Source: Sedimentitalea xiamensis
Lineage (GTDB): Bacteria; Pseudomonadota; Alphaproteobacteria; Rhodobacterales; Rhodobacteraceae
DNA length: 64,000 bases
Direction: 5' to 3'
Assembly: GCF_030164465.1 (NCBI RefSeq)
Contig: NZ_JASNJE010000001.1
Span: 124,001 to 188,000, forward strand
Shown: in pieces, positions 18,202-27,786 of the stretch
Layout of the letters: each line of letters starts with the position of its first letter
Numbering within the stretch: position 1 is the stretch's first letter
Position numbers and translations under genes: made by a program
Notes under the pieces: model-generated
Told to the model about the DNA's origin: nothing
Database searches by the model: none
Seen by the model: the letters and a program-made list of their open reading frames with translations, nothing else

Positions 18202-19263
18202 ATGCGTGACGGCCAAAGCATAGAGACGGACATCGCGACCACCATGCTGGATTGGTACGATCGCCATGCACGCGACCTGCCCTGGCGGACCTCCGCGGCA
18301 GAGCTGAACTCCGGTGCCCGGCCGGACCCCTACCGGGTCTGGCTGTCGGAAATCATGCTGCAACAGACCACCGTCGCCGCTGTCAGGGATTATTTCCACC
18401 GGTTCACCACCCGATGGCCGACCGTCGACGACCTGGCCGCGGCACCCGATGGCGCGGTGATGGGGGAATGGGCCGGGCTGGGGTATTACGCCCGCGCCCG
18501 CAATCTGCTGAAATGCGCCCGCATCGTCGCGGAAGAGCATGGCGGGCGGTTTCCCGACCGGTATGACGACCTGATCGCCTTGCCCGGAATCGGCCCCTAT
18601 ACCGCAGCCGCGATCTCTGCCATCGCTTTTGACCGTCCGGAAACCGTGATGGATGGCAATGTCGAACGGGTGGCGGCCCGGCTCTATGATATCCATACGC
18701 CCCTTCCGGCGGCGAAATCCGAACTGAAAGCGCGAGCCGAACTGTTGACGCCCCGGCTGCGGCCCGGCGACTATGCGCAAGCCATGATGGACCTGGGCGC
18801 GACGATCTGCACGCCGAAATCCCCCGCCTGCGGCATCTGCCCATTGCAGTCTCCTTGCGCCGCCCGGCGGGCGGGAACAGCGCCCGAACTGCCGAGAAAG
18901 ATGCCCAAGACGGCCAAACCGACGCGGCGCGGCATCGTCTATCTGGCCTGCCGCGCGGACGGGGCCTGGCTGATGGAGCGCCGACCGGACAAGGGGTTGC
19001 TGGGCGGCATGCTGGGCTGGCCGGGATCGGACTGGAAAGACGGGGCGGCGGGCGCGCCCCCGGTGTCAGCCGATTGGTCGACCCTGGCGGCAGAGGTGCG
19101 TCACACCTTCACCCATTTTCATCTGGTTCTGACCGTGAGAACCGCAACCGTGGACATGGGCTGCGCCCCCGAAACGGGGTTCTTCATCCCGAACCGCGAT
19201 TTTCGCCCCTCCGAACTTCCGACCGTGATGCGCAAGGCGTTCGATTTGTGCCGCGAGCGATAA
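18202..19263 (+). CDS. mutY: A/G-specific adenine glycosylase
   Basis: Base-excision repair glycosylase removing adenine mispaired with 8-oxoguanine. It has 353 residues. SEIMLQQTTV is the conserved N-terminal motif with catalytic Glu. The helix-hairpin-helix LPGIGPYTAAAI and Asp-containing VMDGNVERV follow. Four cysteines (C-x6-C-x2-C-x5-C, in CTPKSPACGICPLQSPC) bind the 4Fe-4S cluster. The C-terminal NUDIX-like domain (about 240-350) recognises 8-oxoG. The ATG at 18202 follows AGACC...AAAGA weakly; MRDGQ is a plausible N-terminus. Confidence 0.96.
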   Translation: MRDGQSIETDIATTMLDWYDRHARDLPWRTSAAELNSGARPDPYRVWLSEIMLQQTTVAAVRDYFHRFTTRWPTVDDLAAAPDGAVMGEWAGLGYYARARNLLKCARIVAEEHGGRFPDRYDDLIALPGIGPYTAAAISAIAFDRPETVMDGNVERVAARLYDIHTPLPAAKSELKARAELLTPRLRPGDYAQAMMDLGATICTPKSPACGICPLQSPCAARRAGTAPELPRKMPKTAKPTRRGIVYLACRADGAWLMERRPDKGLLGGMLGWPGSDWKDGAAGAPPVSADWSTLAAEVRHTFTHFHLVLTVRTATVDMGCAPETGFFIPNRDFRPSELPTVMRKAFDLCRER

Positions 19264-19271
19264 ACCCGTGC

Positions 19272-19301
19272 TTGGGGCCTGCCGCAGCATTCCGGTATAG
19301 T
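19272..19301 (+). promoter_or_regulatory. putative promoter for the alkB-type gene
   Basis: TATAGT at 19296-19301 is a strong -10; TTGGGG at 19272-19277 with an 18-base spacer is a weak -35. It lies 30 bp before the start codon, in the short gap after mutY. Confidence 0.48.
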
Positions 19302-19330
19302 GGGCCAAAGTCCCGGATCCGGAGAACCCG

Positions 19331-20464
19331 ATGATTGCCCCCGATACCCTTGCCAGGTGGCAAAGCGCCCTGCCGTTCTGGATGTCGTTCCTGCTGGTGC
19401 CGCTCGCCTGGATCAGCGCCACACAGGGCGGGTGGACGGTGCTGTTGCTGCCAGTCGTGACCTGGTATCTTTTTTCAGCGCTGGACGGGCTGGTCGGCCT
19501 GAATACCGAGAACGCCGACCTGCAAGCAACCGAGGAAAACCTGTTCTGGTACAAGGCGTTGACGATTCTTTGGGTTCCGGTTCAGCTCGTCACGGTGTTT
19601 GCCCTGATCTGGTATGTTTCGGGTGCCTTGCACCTGACGGCGCTGGAAAAGCTGGCCGTGTTCTTCGGTGTTGGCGTGATCACCGGCACTGTCGGAATCA
19701 ACTACAGCCATGAACTGATGCATCAGCAAAGCCGGCTGGAGCGCAATCTGGCCGACGTCCTTCTGGCCATGGTGCTCTATTCGCATTTCCGCAGCGAGCA
19801 TCTGCTGGTGCACCACCGCTATGTCGGCACGCCGCGCGACCCGGTCACGGCACGGTTCAACGAAGGGTTCTATCACTTTTACCCGCGCGTGCTGAAGGCA
19901 TGCCTGCTGTCCGCTTTCGCCGCCGAGAAAGCCAAGCTGGCGCGCAGGAACCTGCCCTGGACAAGCCTGAGCAATCCGTTCTTCCGCTACTGGACCTTGC
20001 AGGCCGGCATGCTGGCACTGGCGTTTCTACTGGGCGGATGGATCGGTGTCGGACTGTTTCTGATGCAGGCCGGGGTCGCGATCTGGCAACTGGAACTGGT
20101 GAATTACGTCGAACATTACGGCCTGACACGCAAATATCTGGGCGACGGAAAATACGAACGCGTCCGCCCGAAGCATTCGTGGAACGCCGCTCAGAAGGTG
20201 TCGAACTGGCTATTGATCAACCTGCAACGCCACTCCGATCATCATTACAAGCCGGATCGCCGGTTTCCGCTGTTGCAGAACCACACGCCGATGGACGCGC
20301 CGCAATTGCCCTTCGGTTATCCGGTGATGACCATCGCCGCCATGGTCCCGCCGCTATGGCGACGCGTGATGAACCCACGGGTCCGCAGGTGGCGCGCGAT
20401 GTATAACCCGGAGATCACGGACTGGAAACCCTATAACAAGTTGACCCTGCCAATGCCCCGGTAA
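19331..20464 (+). CDS. alkB: alkane 1-monooxygenase (AlkB-type membrane hydroxylase)
   Basis: Integral-membrane non-haem di-iron oxygenase of 377 residues, expected to hydroxylate terminal carbons of medium-chain alkanes or similar using a rubredoxin electron donor. All diagnostic histidine boxes are present: HELMH (127-131), EHLLVHH (156-162), the AlkB-specific NYVEHYG (258-264) and LQRHSDHH (298-305). Hydrophobic helices lie at about 12-32, 35-50, 78-100, 108-125 and 223-250. No rubredoxin, rubredoxin reductase, aldehyde or alcohol dehydrogenase gene is adjacent. GGAGAACCCG supplies a ribosome binding site. Confidence 0.92.
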   Translation: MIAPDTLARWQSALPFWMSFLLVPLAWISATQGGWTVLLLPVVTWYLFSALDGLVGLNTENADLQATEENLFWYKALTILWVPVQLVTVFALIWYVSGALHLTALEKLAVFFGVGVITGTVGINYSHELMHQQSRLERNLADVLLAMVLYSHFRSEHLLVHHRYVGTPRDPVTARFNEGFYHFYPRVLKACLLSAFAAEKAKLARRNLPWTSLSNPFFRYWTLQAGMLALAFLLGGWIGVGLFLMQAGVAIWQLELVNYVEHYGLTRKYLGDGKYERVRPKHSWNAAQKVSNWLLINLQRHSDHHYKPDRRFPLLQNHTPMDAPQLPFGYPVMTIAAMVPPLWRRVMNPRVRRWRAMYNPEITDWKPYNKLTLPMPR

Positions 20465-20503
20465 CGGAACACGCAACCGGGACCGACCATTGCCCGGCCA
20501 TGC

Positions 20504-20531
20504 AAAAAAAGCCCCGCCAGATTGGCGGGGC
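20504..20531 (-). terminator. intrinsic terminator downstream of ccrM
   Basis: Stem GCCCCGCC / GGCGGGGC (20511-20531) with loop AATCT on the minus strand, followed on that strand by seven T residues. It lies 60 bp after the ccrM stop and also faces the end of alkB on the other strand. Confidence 0.85.
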
Positions 20532-20591
20532 AAGTCGGGTGCGCCATGACAGGCCACAGGCACCAGCGGTAAACGTGAATTCGGATTGGGA

Positions 20592-21785
<1,194 letters not shown>

Positions 21786-21787
<2 letters not shown>

Positions 21788-22424
21788 AGCGGTTTACAGA
21801 TTTATCTTGATACAAGATATTGTGGACCGGCTTGAATGAACGCCTATGGTGTGGGGTTGCTCCCAGATTTTGGAGCGCCAACCTGTGACTTTTTGTTGGA
21901 TAGCCGGCGTTGGTTTCCCAGCCATATCCGGGGTGTTGTTGCGCCAAGTCCACCATGATCCGATCACGTGCGATTTTTGCCACAATCGACGCCGCCGCGA
22001 TCGAAACCGATCGGGTGTCACCCTTGATCACCGCCTCTGCCGGAATGGTCAGTCCCCGCAGCACGAGATTTCCATCGATCAACAGAAAATCCGGCAGCGG
22101 GTCCAGCATCGCCACGGCGCGCTCCATCGCCAGATGGCTCGCGCGAAGAATATTGATCGAGTCGATCTCGGCGACCGTGGCATGGGCGATGCCGACTTCG
22201 GCGCTTTCCCGGATCAAGGCGCTCAGGGCGTTGCGCGCAGGCGCAGACAGTTTCTTGGAATCGTTCAGGCCTTGCGGAATCCTGGCCATGTCCAGGATCA
22301 CGGCCGCGGCGGTGACAGGACCGGCCAGAGGACCGCGCCCCACTTCGTCGATTCCGGCGACGCGCGAATAGCCCCGCCGTCTCGCGGCCCGTTCCAATGT
22401 TTCGTCAGGTCCGGTCGATCGCAT
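21786..22424 (-). CDS. rnhB: ribonuclease HII
   Basis: Ribonuclease that nicks RNA in RNA-DNA hybrids and at single ribonucleotides in DNA. It has 212 residues. The catalytic signature GIDEVGRGPLAGPV is at residues about 24-37, followed by LNDSKKLSA, the acidic IDGN segment and ASIVAKIARD, the usual RNase HII set. It lies immediately upstream of ccrM; the ccrM promoter overlaps its last codons. Upstream it is 7 bp from the ABC permease gene, so it may be the distal gene of that operon. Confidence 0.95.
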
Positions 22425-22431
22425 TTCGGAC

Positions 22432-23226
22432 CTACGCCCGCACCTTGCGAACCATTCCGCGCGCAGGATCGTAGCCGATCAGACTGCCGGCCATGAAAAC
22501 GGCAAAGGCGACGATCACCCAGAGCAACGCCCAGCCGTTGAATTGCGCATAGAGCGAGAAACGGATCAATTCAACAGCGTGGGTGAAAGGATTGAAGGCG
22601 CAGATAGTCCTCAGAAGCGGCGAACTTTCCGCCATTTTCCACAAGGGATAGAGCGCCGTCGACATGAAGAACATCGGGAAGATCACGAAGTTCATGACTC
22701 CCGCGAAGTTTTCCAGCTGCCGGATGGTCGAGGAAATGAACAGGCCCAGCGCGCCCAGCATCAGCCCGCTGAGCACGAGCGCCGGAAACAGATACACGTA
22801 TCCGATCGTCGGCATCACGATCCCGAAACCCGCGGCGATGGCCAGGAACACATAGACCTGCAGGATCGAGACCGTCACCCCCGCGAGAAGCTTGCAGAAC
22901 AGCAGCCACCACCGCGGCAGGGGGCTGGTCAACAAAAGACGCATCGACCCCATTTCCCGGTCATAGACCAGCGACAGCGAAGACTGCATTCCATTGAACA
23001 ACTGGATCATGCCGCAAAGCCCCGGCACGATGTAGACTTCATAGGTGATGTAGGTCTGATACGGCGGAATGATCGACAATCCCAGTGCCGCCCTGAACCC
23101 GGCTGCGAAGACCACCAGCCAGACCAGCGGCCGGACCAAGGCCGCCAGAAACCGGCTGCGCTGGTTGATGAACCGCATCGCTTCGCGGAAAACGATGGCG
23201 CGGAGGGCGACGAAATAGGCCGTCAT
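22432..23226 (-). CDS. ABC-2 type transporter permease
   Basis: Membrane subunit of an ABC-2 exporter, 264 residues with six hydrophobic segments. Landmarks are PLVWLVVFAAGF, the SLVYDREMGSMRLLLTSPLPRWW loop typical of NodJ/DrrB-like permeases, and FFMSTALYPLWKM. It overlaps the upstream ATPase gene by 4 bp (ATGA). The pair resembles the ABC system found near PQQ-dependent alcohol dehydrogenases in other Proteobacteria, but no PQQ genes are present here. The exported molecule is unknown. Confidence 0.88.
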   Translation of the reverse strand: MTAYFVALRAIVFREAMRFINQRSRFLAALVRPLVWLVVFAAGFRAALGLSIIPPYQTYITYEVYIVPGLCGMIQLFNGMQSSLSLVYDREMGSMRLLLTSPLPRWWLLFCKLLAGVTVSILQVYVFLAIAAGFGIVMPTIGYVYLFPALVLSGLMLGALGLFISSTIRQLENFAGVMNFVIFPMFFMSTALYPLWKMAESSPLLRTICAFNPFTHAVELIRFSLYAQFNGWALLWVIVAFAVFMAGSLIGYDPARGMVRKVRA

Positions 23227-23948
23227 TGCTCTGACTGGCCGGAGGTCATGGCGATGAACGCATCGACCAGAGGCTTTCCCGCTGCAATGTTTCGGGCTCG
23301 GTCGTGCGCCAGAACCTTGCCCTGATGCAGCACCACCACATCATCGGTATCGCGAATTTCATCGACCAGATGGGTCGCCCAAAAGACAAGAAGTCCCGTA
23401 TCTGCCAGATCATGCACATGGGCCGTGATGGCCTGCCGGCTGCCGGTGTCCAACCCGACGGTCGGTTCGTCCAGCAAAAGGACGGTCGGGTCATGAATCA
23501 GCGCCCGAGCAATCTCCATCCGCCGGCGGTGCCCGCCGTTCAGCGCCCTGGCCTTTTCACCGGACCTTTCGCGCATTTCCAACCGATCCAGCGCCGCATC
23601 GATGCTCTTCTGCGCCCGTTTTCCGGACAGCCCCTGCAGGGCCGCAAAGTACCGCAGGTTCTGCGTAACCGTCATGTCCAGATCCAGCGTCTGCTGCTGA
23701 AACACCACCCCCATCCGTGCCAGCGCCGCGCGCGGTTCCCGTTCCAGATCGAACCCTGCGATCGAGATCGCGCCCTGGTCGGTCACAAGCAGCCTGGTCA
23801 TGAGCGAGAAAAGCGTCGATTTGCCCGCTCCGTTCGGGCCGAGTAGCGCGCAGAACCTGCCTGAATCCAGGTCGAACGAAACCCCGTCCAACGCCGTCCT
23901 GACGCCATAGCGATAGGTCACATCGTGGACTCCAAGCGTGGTCACCAC
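23223..23948 (-). CDS. ABC transporter ATP-binding protein (ABC-2 exporter)
   Basis: ATPase subunit of 241 residues with Walker A GPNGAGKST, Q-loop VVFQQQTLDLDMTV, signature LNGGHRRRMEIAR (variant of LSGGQ), Walker B VLLLDEPTVGLD and H-loop FWATHLVDE. It energises the permease encoded next to it. The start is GTG at 23948 (a second GTG follows directly), 3 bp after the stop of the periplasmic protein gene. The signature motif has GGH rather than GGQ. The three genes form a compact operon of unknown substrate. Confidence 0.92.
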   Translation of the reverse strand: MVTTLGVHDVTYRYGVRTALDGVSFDLDSGRFCALLGPNGAGKSTLFSLMTRLLVTDQGAISIAGFDLEREPRAALARMGVVFQQQTLDLDMTVTQNLRYFAALQGLSGKRAQKSIDAALDRLEMRERSGEKARALNGGHRRRMEIARALIHDPTVLLLDEPTVGLDTGSRQAITAHVHDLADTGLLVFWATHLVDEIRDTDDVVVLHQGKVLAHDRARNIAAGKPLVDAFIAMTSGQSEQ

Positions 23949-23951
23949 GGT

Positions 23952-24383
23952 CTACTCGATCGTGATATCGACTTTCTGGCTGTCGCCCTCCGATCCCGGT
24001 TGCTTCAGGACGTATCGGCCCGGCTTGATCGCGACGAATTCGATCTCCATTGTTCCGGCCTCGTCGAATTCCACGCTGTCGATGCCGTATGGGCGGATTT
24101 CCAACCCGTTTATGACGATTTCGTTGATCCAGATGGCCCGAAAGAAACCGGGCCCTTCCAGCGCCAGTTCGCCGGTTCCGTCCGAGGTGATCTCGATCTC
24201 ATAGGCTGTGCCCGATTTCAGGACCAATGGGGCCTCAGCAATCGGCTTGCCGACGGAAAGCGTGAGTTCCGGCAGGTCTTCCTTGTTGGAGCTGGAAAGA
24301 ATGCCGGCAAATCCGAAGTCATGCGCTGCGGCAGCATTCGTCAGCGCGGTTGCAAGGATCACGATCGGCAAAAAATGTTTCAT
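23952..24383 (-). CDS. periplasmic protein of unknown function, cupredoxin-like
   Basis: Exported protein of 143 residues. Start ATG 24383 (MKHFLPIVILATALTNAAAA) gives a signal peptide cleaved near AAA-HDFGF. The mature domain has repeated beta-strand patterns and a C-terminal EFVAIKPGRYVLKQPG that looks like a cupredoxin-type loop, but no Cys or Met copper ligands were seen. The frame is open to 24473 without coding signal. It is encoded directly upstream of an ABC-2 exporter ATPase (3 bp) and probably serves that system, for instance as a periplasmic sensor or adaptor. Not recognised further. Confidence 0.7.
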   Translation of the reverse strand: MKHFLPIVILATALTNAAAAHDFGFAGILSSSNKEDLPELTLSVGKPIAEAPLVLKSGTAYEIEITSDGTGELALEGPGFFRAIWINEIVINGLEIRPYGIDSVEFDEAGTMEIEFVAIKPGRYVLKQPGSEGDSQKVDITIE

Positions 24384-24712
24384 GGCGGGAATTCTTCCTT
24401 GATCAGCTACGGCATGTTTGAACGTCAGATCTCGCATCATTGCACACAAGGCCGCATCGTCAAGCGCAACCAAAGGCGTATTCCAGGCCAGTCTTTTTCG
24501 TTCCGGCTCGTTACGCCGGCCGCCACGATCTGCCTGAAAACAATATCAACGAACCTGGCGACTGGGTGAGTGGCGCAGACCTTGTCGGGCGGACCCAGGC
24601 AGAGGATGCGAGCACCAGATCGACAAGAATCAGATCACATCCCACGTCGGACTTCGAGGGAATTGACGCCAGGAAACGTATGTTGCATGTAGCCGGATGC
24701 CCGCTCTGATGG
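24384..24712. other. 329-bp intergenic region
   Basis: No convincing gene. A 89-codon plus-strand frame (24440-24709) has no family resemblance. On the minus strand TTGACG (24463-24458) with a 17-base spacer and ATGATG (24440-24435) may be the promoter of the periplasmic-protein/ABC operon. The region separates that operon from the flagellar cluster and has somewhat lower GC. Confidence 0.5.
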
Positions 24713-25513
24713 TCAGCGCCCCGAGGCACGTAACAGGGTCAAAGCATTCGCCCCAGGCGAACCGGACGCACCCAGGTTCGCGATCTGGGACCTCGCCAGG
24801 AACAAGTTGGTCAGTTTTTTCACAGCGTCAGCATCGGAAAACTGCGAGACAGTGCCTTCGCCTGTCGCGTTACGGGTCTTGTCCCGAAAGACTTCGAGCT
24901 GCTGATCGATATCGATCTGCCCAAATGCCTGGGGAAGACCCAAGGCCGTTTCGAACATGGAGCGCAACGGCGGTAGCCCCATCAAGGAATACCACTTGGT
25001 TTCTTCGCTGACATCTTTCCCGGCCAACTCCGCCAATTCCCTTTGAGCGTAAAGCGCGATTCTCATTGCATCGTCCTGCTGTCCGACGGAAACTTCGAAC
25101 TCCTGAACCCGGTACTGCGACACGATCTCGGCCATTTTTGCCTTGTCCGTGGTCGTCGCTGTTTCTCCCGGTCCGAAGCCAAAGGCCTTGCTGAGCTTCT
25201 TGTAGCGTTCGTCCGTCAGTTTGTTGGCGAGGGCATCGTCGCTGCCGGTCCCGTCCTGAAGGATCTTCTGAATGAAGTAGCGGTTATTGATGTCATCCTG
25301 CAATCCAAAGGCGCCCAGAGCGACAGACAGCAGCCTTCGGTCTTTTACCAGATCTTCGGCGCTCTGGATTTCACCGACTTTCTCGCGAAAATAGTCGGTG
25401 TCCCGTTGCAGTTGCGCCGATGCGTTGAACGCCTTGAACTGGGCGTCATAGGTGCGCTGGAGAAAGTTCCAGCCTGCCAGACCCGCGCTCGGTATGACGG
25501 GCTGGTAACTCAT
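24713..25513 (-). CDS. DUF1217 flagellar-cluster protein
   Basis: Protein of 266 residues matching the DUF1217 family, usually encoded within flagellar gene clusters of Rhodobacterales. It has no signal peptide or membrane segment. Helical, charged stretches such as LQRDTDYFREKVGEIQSAEDLVKDRRLLSVALGAFG dominate. By context it may be a structural or assembly accessory of the flagellum, but no function is established. Its ATG overlaps the flbT stop by 4 bp, so it is the last gene of a flaF-flbT-DUF1217 operon. Confidence 0.8.
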   Translation of the reverse strand: MSYQPVIPSAGLAGWNFLQRTYDAQFKAFNASAQLQRDTDYFREKVGEIQSAEDLVKDRRLLSVALGAFGLQDDINNRYFIQKILQDGTGSDDALANKLTDERYKKLSKAFGFGPGETATTTDKAKMAEIVSQYRVQEFEVSVGQQDDAMRIALYAQRELAELAGKDVSEETKWYSLMGLPPLRSMFETALGLPQAFGQIDIDQQLEVFRDKTRNATGEGTVSQFSDADAVKKLTNLFLARSQIANLGASGSPGANALTLLRASGR

Positions 25514-25914
25514 GCCGGACGCGATGCGATCAGTCTGTCTTCACGCGGCAACAGGCTGCGCAGCGCCTTGAGACACTTGTAATACTGATGTCCGATCAGG
25601 GATTCGGTCGCCTCTGCAAGACAGGCCCGGCTATCCGGGTCGGTGAACACCTGGCTCAACTCCTCTATGCGACGCAGAAGTGAAAACCGGGCGGTTTCGG
25701 GATCGCTGTCCCCGGTGAGGATCAACTGCGCCGAATAGCAGACCCGCCGCACCGGCGTCGTGGCTTCGTCGGGGTGGATTGCATCCCTGAGCCGCAGGAT
25801 GTTGGCGTCTGGCGTTACGATCGACAGCCTGCTTCTGCGGTCTCCGTTCTCGATCACGGCCCCGTTGATCAGAACGCGCTCCTTCGGAGAAAGCTTCAAT
25901 ACCAGTCCACTCAT
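25510..25914 (-). CDS. flbT: flagellin post-transcriptional regulator FlbT
   Basis: Protein of 134 residues. In Caulobacter FlbT binds the 5' untranslated region of flagellin mRNA and represses it until the hook is built. MSGLVLKLSPKERVLINGAVIENGDRRSR is the typical FlbT start, with YYKCLKALRSLLPRE at the C-terminus. ATG 25914 was chosen over 25965 for this family start and GGAG upstream. It begins one base after the flaF stop. Confidence 0.93.
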   Translation of the reverse strand: MSGLVLKLSPKERVLINGAVIENGDRRSRLSIVTPDANILRLRDAIHPDEATTPVRRVCYSAQLILTGDSDPETARFSLLRRIEELSQVFTDPDSRACLAEATESLIGHQYYKCLKALRSLLPREDRLIASRPA

Positions 25915-25915
25915 C

Positions 25916-26287
25916 TCATTTCGCTCCAGTTCGCAGGCCTCGAAGGATGGCCGTGTTGATATCAATCAGGGGTTCGACCGACTCCTGTCTCGCCAGAACC
26001 TTGCTCGTGTGCTGGTTCGTGAACTCGGCCAGATAGAACAAGCGCGCCTTCAGGTCTTTGGGCAAGGGATTGCCCGCATCTGCGACATCCGTCGCAAATA
26101 TGCCCCAAAGCTTTCTGTTGTCATGCAGGGCCTCGGCCAAAGCGACGAACCCGTCAGGACCCTTGTCATATGCCGCCCGGATTCGCATCGTAATGCGAGC
26201 AACGGCTTCGTATTCCGTGCCACGAGCGGTGCGCGTAGGCGCCGATGCGGCAGAGTAGGCGCGGTGAGCCTGGGAAAGCGCGTTCAA
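25916..26287 (-). CDS. flaF: flagellar biosynthesis regulator FlaF
   Basis: Protein of 123 residues of the FlaF family, which in Caulobacter works with FlbT to couple flagellin synthesis to export. Features are AYSAASAPTRTARGTEYEAVARIT near the start and NRKLWGIFATDVADAGNPLP in the middle. It is encoded 67 bp downstream of the flagellin gene with a stem-loop between, and immediately upstream of flbT. This order is conserved in Rhodobacterales. Confidence 0.93.
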   Translation of the reverse strand: MNALSQAHRAYSAASAPTRTARGTEYEAVARITMRIRAAYDKGPDGFVALAEALHDNRKLWGIFATDVADAGNPLPKDLKARLFYLAEFTNQHTSKVLARQESVEPLIDINTAILRGLRTGAK

Positions 26288-26323
26288 ATCATGTCCTCAC
26301 ATACTTGAAACTGTGATCGGGTA

Positions 26324-26348
26324 GGCCGGGGCGTTCAACGCCCCGGCC
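26324..26348 (-). terminator. GC-rich hairpin after the flagellin gene
   Basis: Perfect inverted repeat GGCCGGGGCGTT / ACGCCCCGGCC (11-bp stem) 7 bp after the flagellin stop. There is no T-run after it, so it may slow exonucleases or reduce read-through into flaF-flbT rather than stop all transcription. Confidence 0.6.
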
Positions 26349-26354
26349 GATGAT

Positions 26355-27215
26355 TTAGCGGAACAGGGACAGGATGGTCTGCGGTGCCTGGTTCGCAATC
26401 GAAAGCGCCTGAACGCCGAGCTGTTGCTGCGTCTGGAGCGCCTGCAGACGGGCAGAAGCCGCTTCCATGTCGGCATCCACCAATGCACCGATCCCCGACT
26501 TCATCGCATCCGTCAGTTTGCTGACGAAATCGCTCTGATCATTGATCCGCTTCCCGGATGCACCGAGATTGGCGGCGCCTTCAATGGCGACCTGCAGAAA
26601 CCCTTCGATCTCATCCATGGCGGTTTGAGCCGAAGCAGCGTCAGTGATCGCCGTGCGGCCAGCAACGTCAAGATCCGTTTCGAAATCCGCCGAAGCGACA
26701 TCGATTGTGGCGATCGTCGGCGGGTTGCCATTGGACGCATCGTTTGCGCCGGCCCGATCCAGCGAAGACAGGACCGTCAGCTGCGTGCCGCCGTTTCCAT
26801 CCACATCCGCCTTGAGCAGATTGACGCCGTTGAACTGCGACGCTTCGATGATGGACGTGATCTGCGCTTCCTTCTCGGCCATTTCGGCTTCGATCTTCGT
26901 GAAGTCTGCGGTTTCGCTCGCGCCGGCGACGGCAAGTTCCTTCATTTCCTTCAGAACCTTGACGATCTGTTCCGCGCCGGCCGACGCCACCGCGACCGTC
27001 GATTCGCCAATCGCGAGGCTGTCGGAAACGGCGTTGAATCCCGCGACGTCGGATTCCATCACCTTGGAGATAGCCCAGACCGCGGAACCATCCTTCGCGC
27101 TGGCGATATCCTTGCCGGTTGCGATCTGGTCCTGGGTCTTGGCCAGATTGGAGTTGATCCCTTTCAGGGTCTGCAACGCGACCATTGCACTGTTGTTTGT
27201 CAGAATACTGGACAT
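26355..27215 (-). CDS. flagellin
   Basis: Flagellar filament subunit of 286 residues. The conserved N-terminal D0/D1 part is MSSILTNNSAMVALQTLKGINSNL and the C-terminal part ends SARLQALQTQQQLGVQALSIANQAPQTILSLFR, as in alphaproteobacterial flagellins. The central region (about 140-195) is the variable surface domain. ATG 27215 was chosen for the family N-terminus with AGGAAAA upstream; the frame runs to 27356. A 211-bp upstream region to 27426 can hold promoter and a leader for FlbT control. GC is lower than neighbours, usual for a highly expressed gene. Confidence 0.95.
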   Translation of the reverse strand: MSSILTNNSAMVALQTLKGINSNLAKTQDQIATGKDIASAKDGSAVWAISKVMESDVAGFNAVSDSLAIGESTVAVASAGAEQIVKVLKEMKELAVAGASETADFTKIEAEMAEKEAQITSIIEASQFNGVNLLKADVDGNGGTQLTVLSSLDRAGANDASNGNPPTIATIDVASADFETDLDVAGRTAITDAASAQTAMDEIEGFLQVAIEGAANLGASGKRINDQSDFVSKLTDAMKSGIGALVDADMEAASARLQALQTQQQLGVQALSIANQAPQTILSLFR

Positions 27216-27426
27216 AGCTTGTTTTCCTGTAGCTAAAGGGCCATTCCGCCCGATTTCCTGTCGCCCTTCGGAGGCGAACCAAATGTCTTTCTGACCAATG
27301 CGACCACCGGCTATCCGGTTCCGCGCCACCTCTTTCCAGAAGTGCAGGGCCACCATGTGGCGCGATATGCTAATGGAGTCCTAAACCGCGACCGAGGAAT
27401 ACTTCAGATTATTCTAAATCTGGACG
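27216..27426 (-). promoter_or_regulatory. flagellin upstream region and leader
   Basis: Noncoding stretch upstream of flagellin. It holds a paired motif CTAA-N7-CTAA at 27370-27384 (minus strand TTAG-N7-TTAG), a weak match to the CtrA box TTAA-N7-TTAA. It also has a perfect palindromic pair CAGATT...AATCTG at 27405-27422 near the end of the flgN-like gene. No clear sigma-28 site was found. Confidence 0.4.
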
Positions 27427-27786
27427 TTATGCGCGTTTCTCCACTTTGGTCGCCGCCTGCAAACCATAGTTGGTCTTGCGACCGCTCCTGTCATAGGTTT
27501 CCAATCCGGCTCTGACCCGGCGCAGGTCGGCCATACGGTTCGCAACCGCGCGAATGCCTTCCAGCGCACTACCGAGAAGGGCCTGGTTTCGCGTCACCTT
27601 TTCATGCACATCCGTCAAACTGCCGTGCGCGACGGTGTGCAATCCGTTGATCTTTTCGATCAGCGTTTCCTTTGCAGTCATCAGGGCATTGATCTTTTCC
27701 AGATCGCCCTGCACGAGAGCTTTCCGCTCTTCATCCAGAACCTTGTCCAGCGAATCGATGAGCTGCTGCGGTGTTTCGTCAGTCAT
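27427..27786 (-). CDS. FlgN-like flagellar chaperone
   Basis: Small helical protein of 119 residues (MTDETPQQLIDSLDKVLDEERKAL...). Long amphipathic helices with LLGSALEGIRAVANRM and GLETYDRSGRK resemble FlgN, the export chaperone for hook-filament junction proteins FlgK and FlgL. ATG 27786 lies inside the end of the rod-binding protein gene (8-bp overlap), indicating coupling. The C-terminus is divergent, so the call rests on size, helical pattern and flagellar context. Confidence 0.72.
   Translation of the reverse strand: MTDETPQQLIDSLDKVLDEERKALVQGDLEKINALMTAKETLIEKINGLHTVAHGSLTDVHEKVTRNQALLGSALEGIRAVANRMADLRRVRAGLETYDRSGRKTNYGLQAATKVEKRA

Noticed and set aside
24663-24691. TTGACG...CATGTA promoter-like pair on the plus strand
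   Set aside because: It points into the end of a minus-strand gene with no plus-strand gene downstream.
24440-24709. 89-codon plus-strand ORF in the intergenic region before the flagellar cluster
   Set aside because: No ribosome binding site, no family resemblance, and poor coding character.
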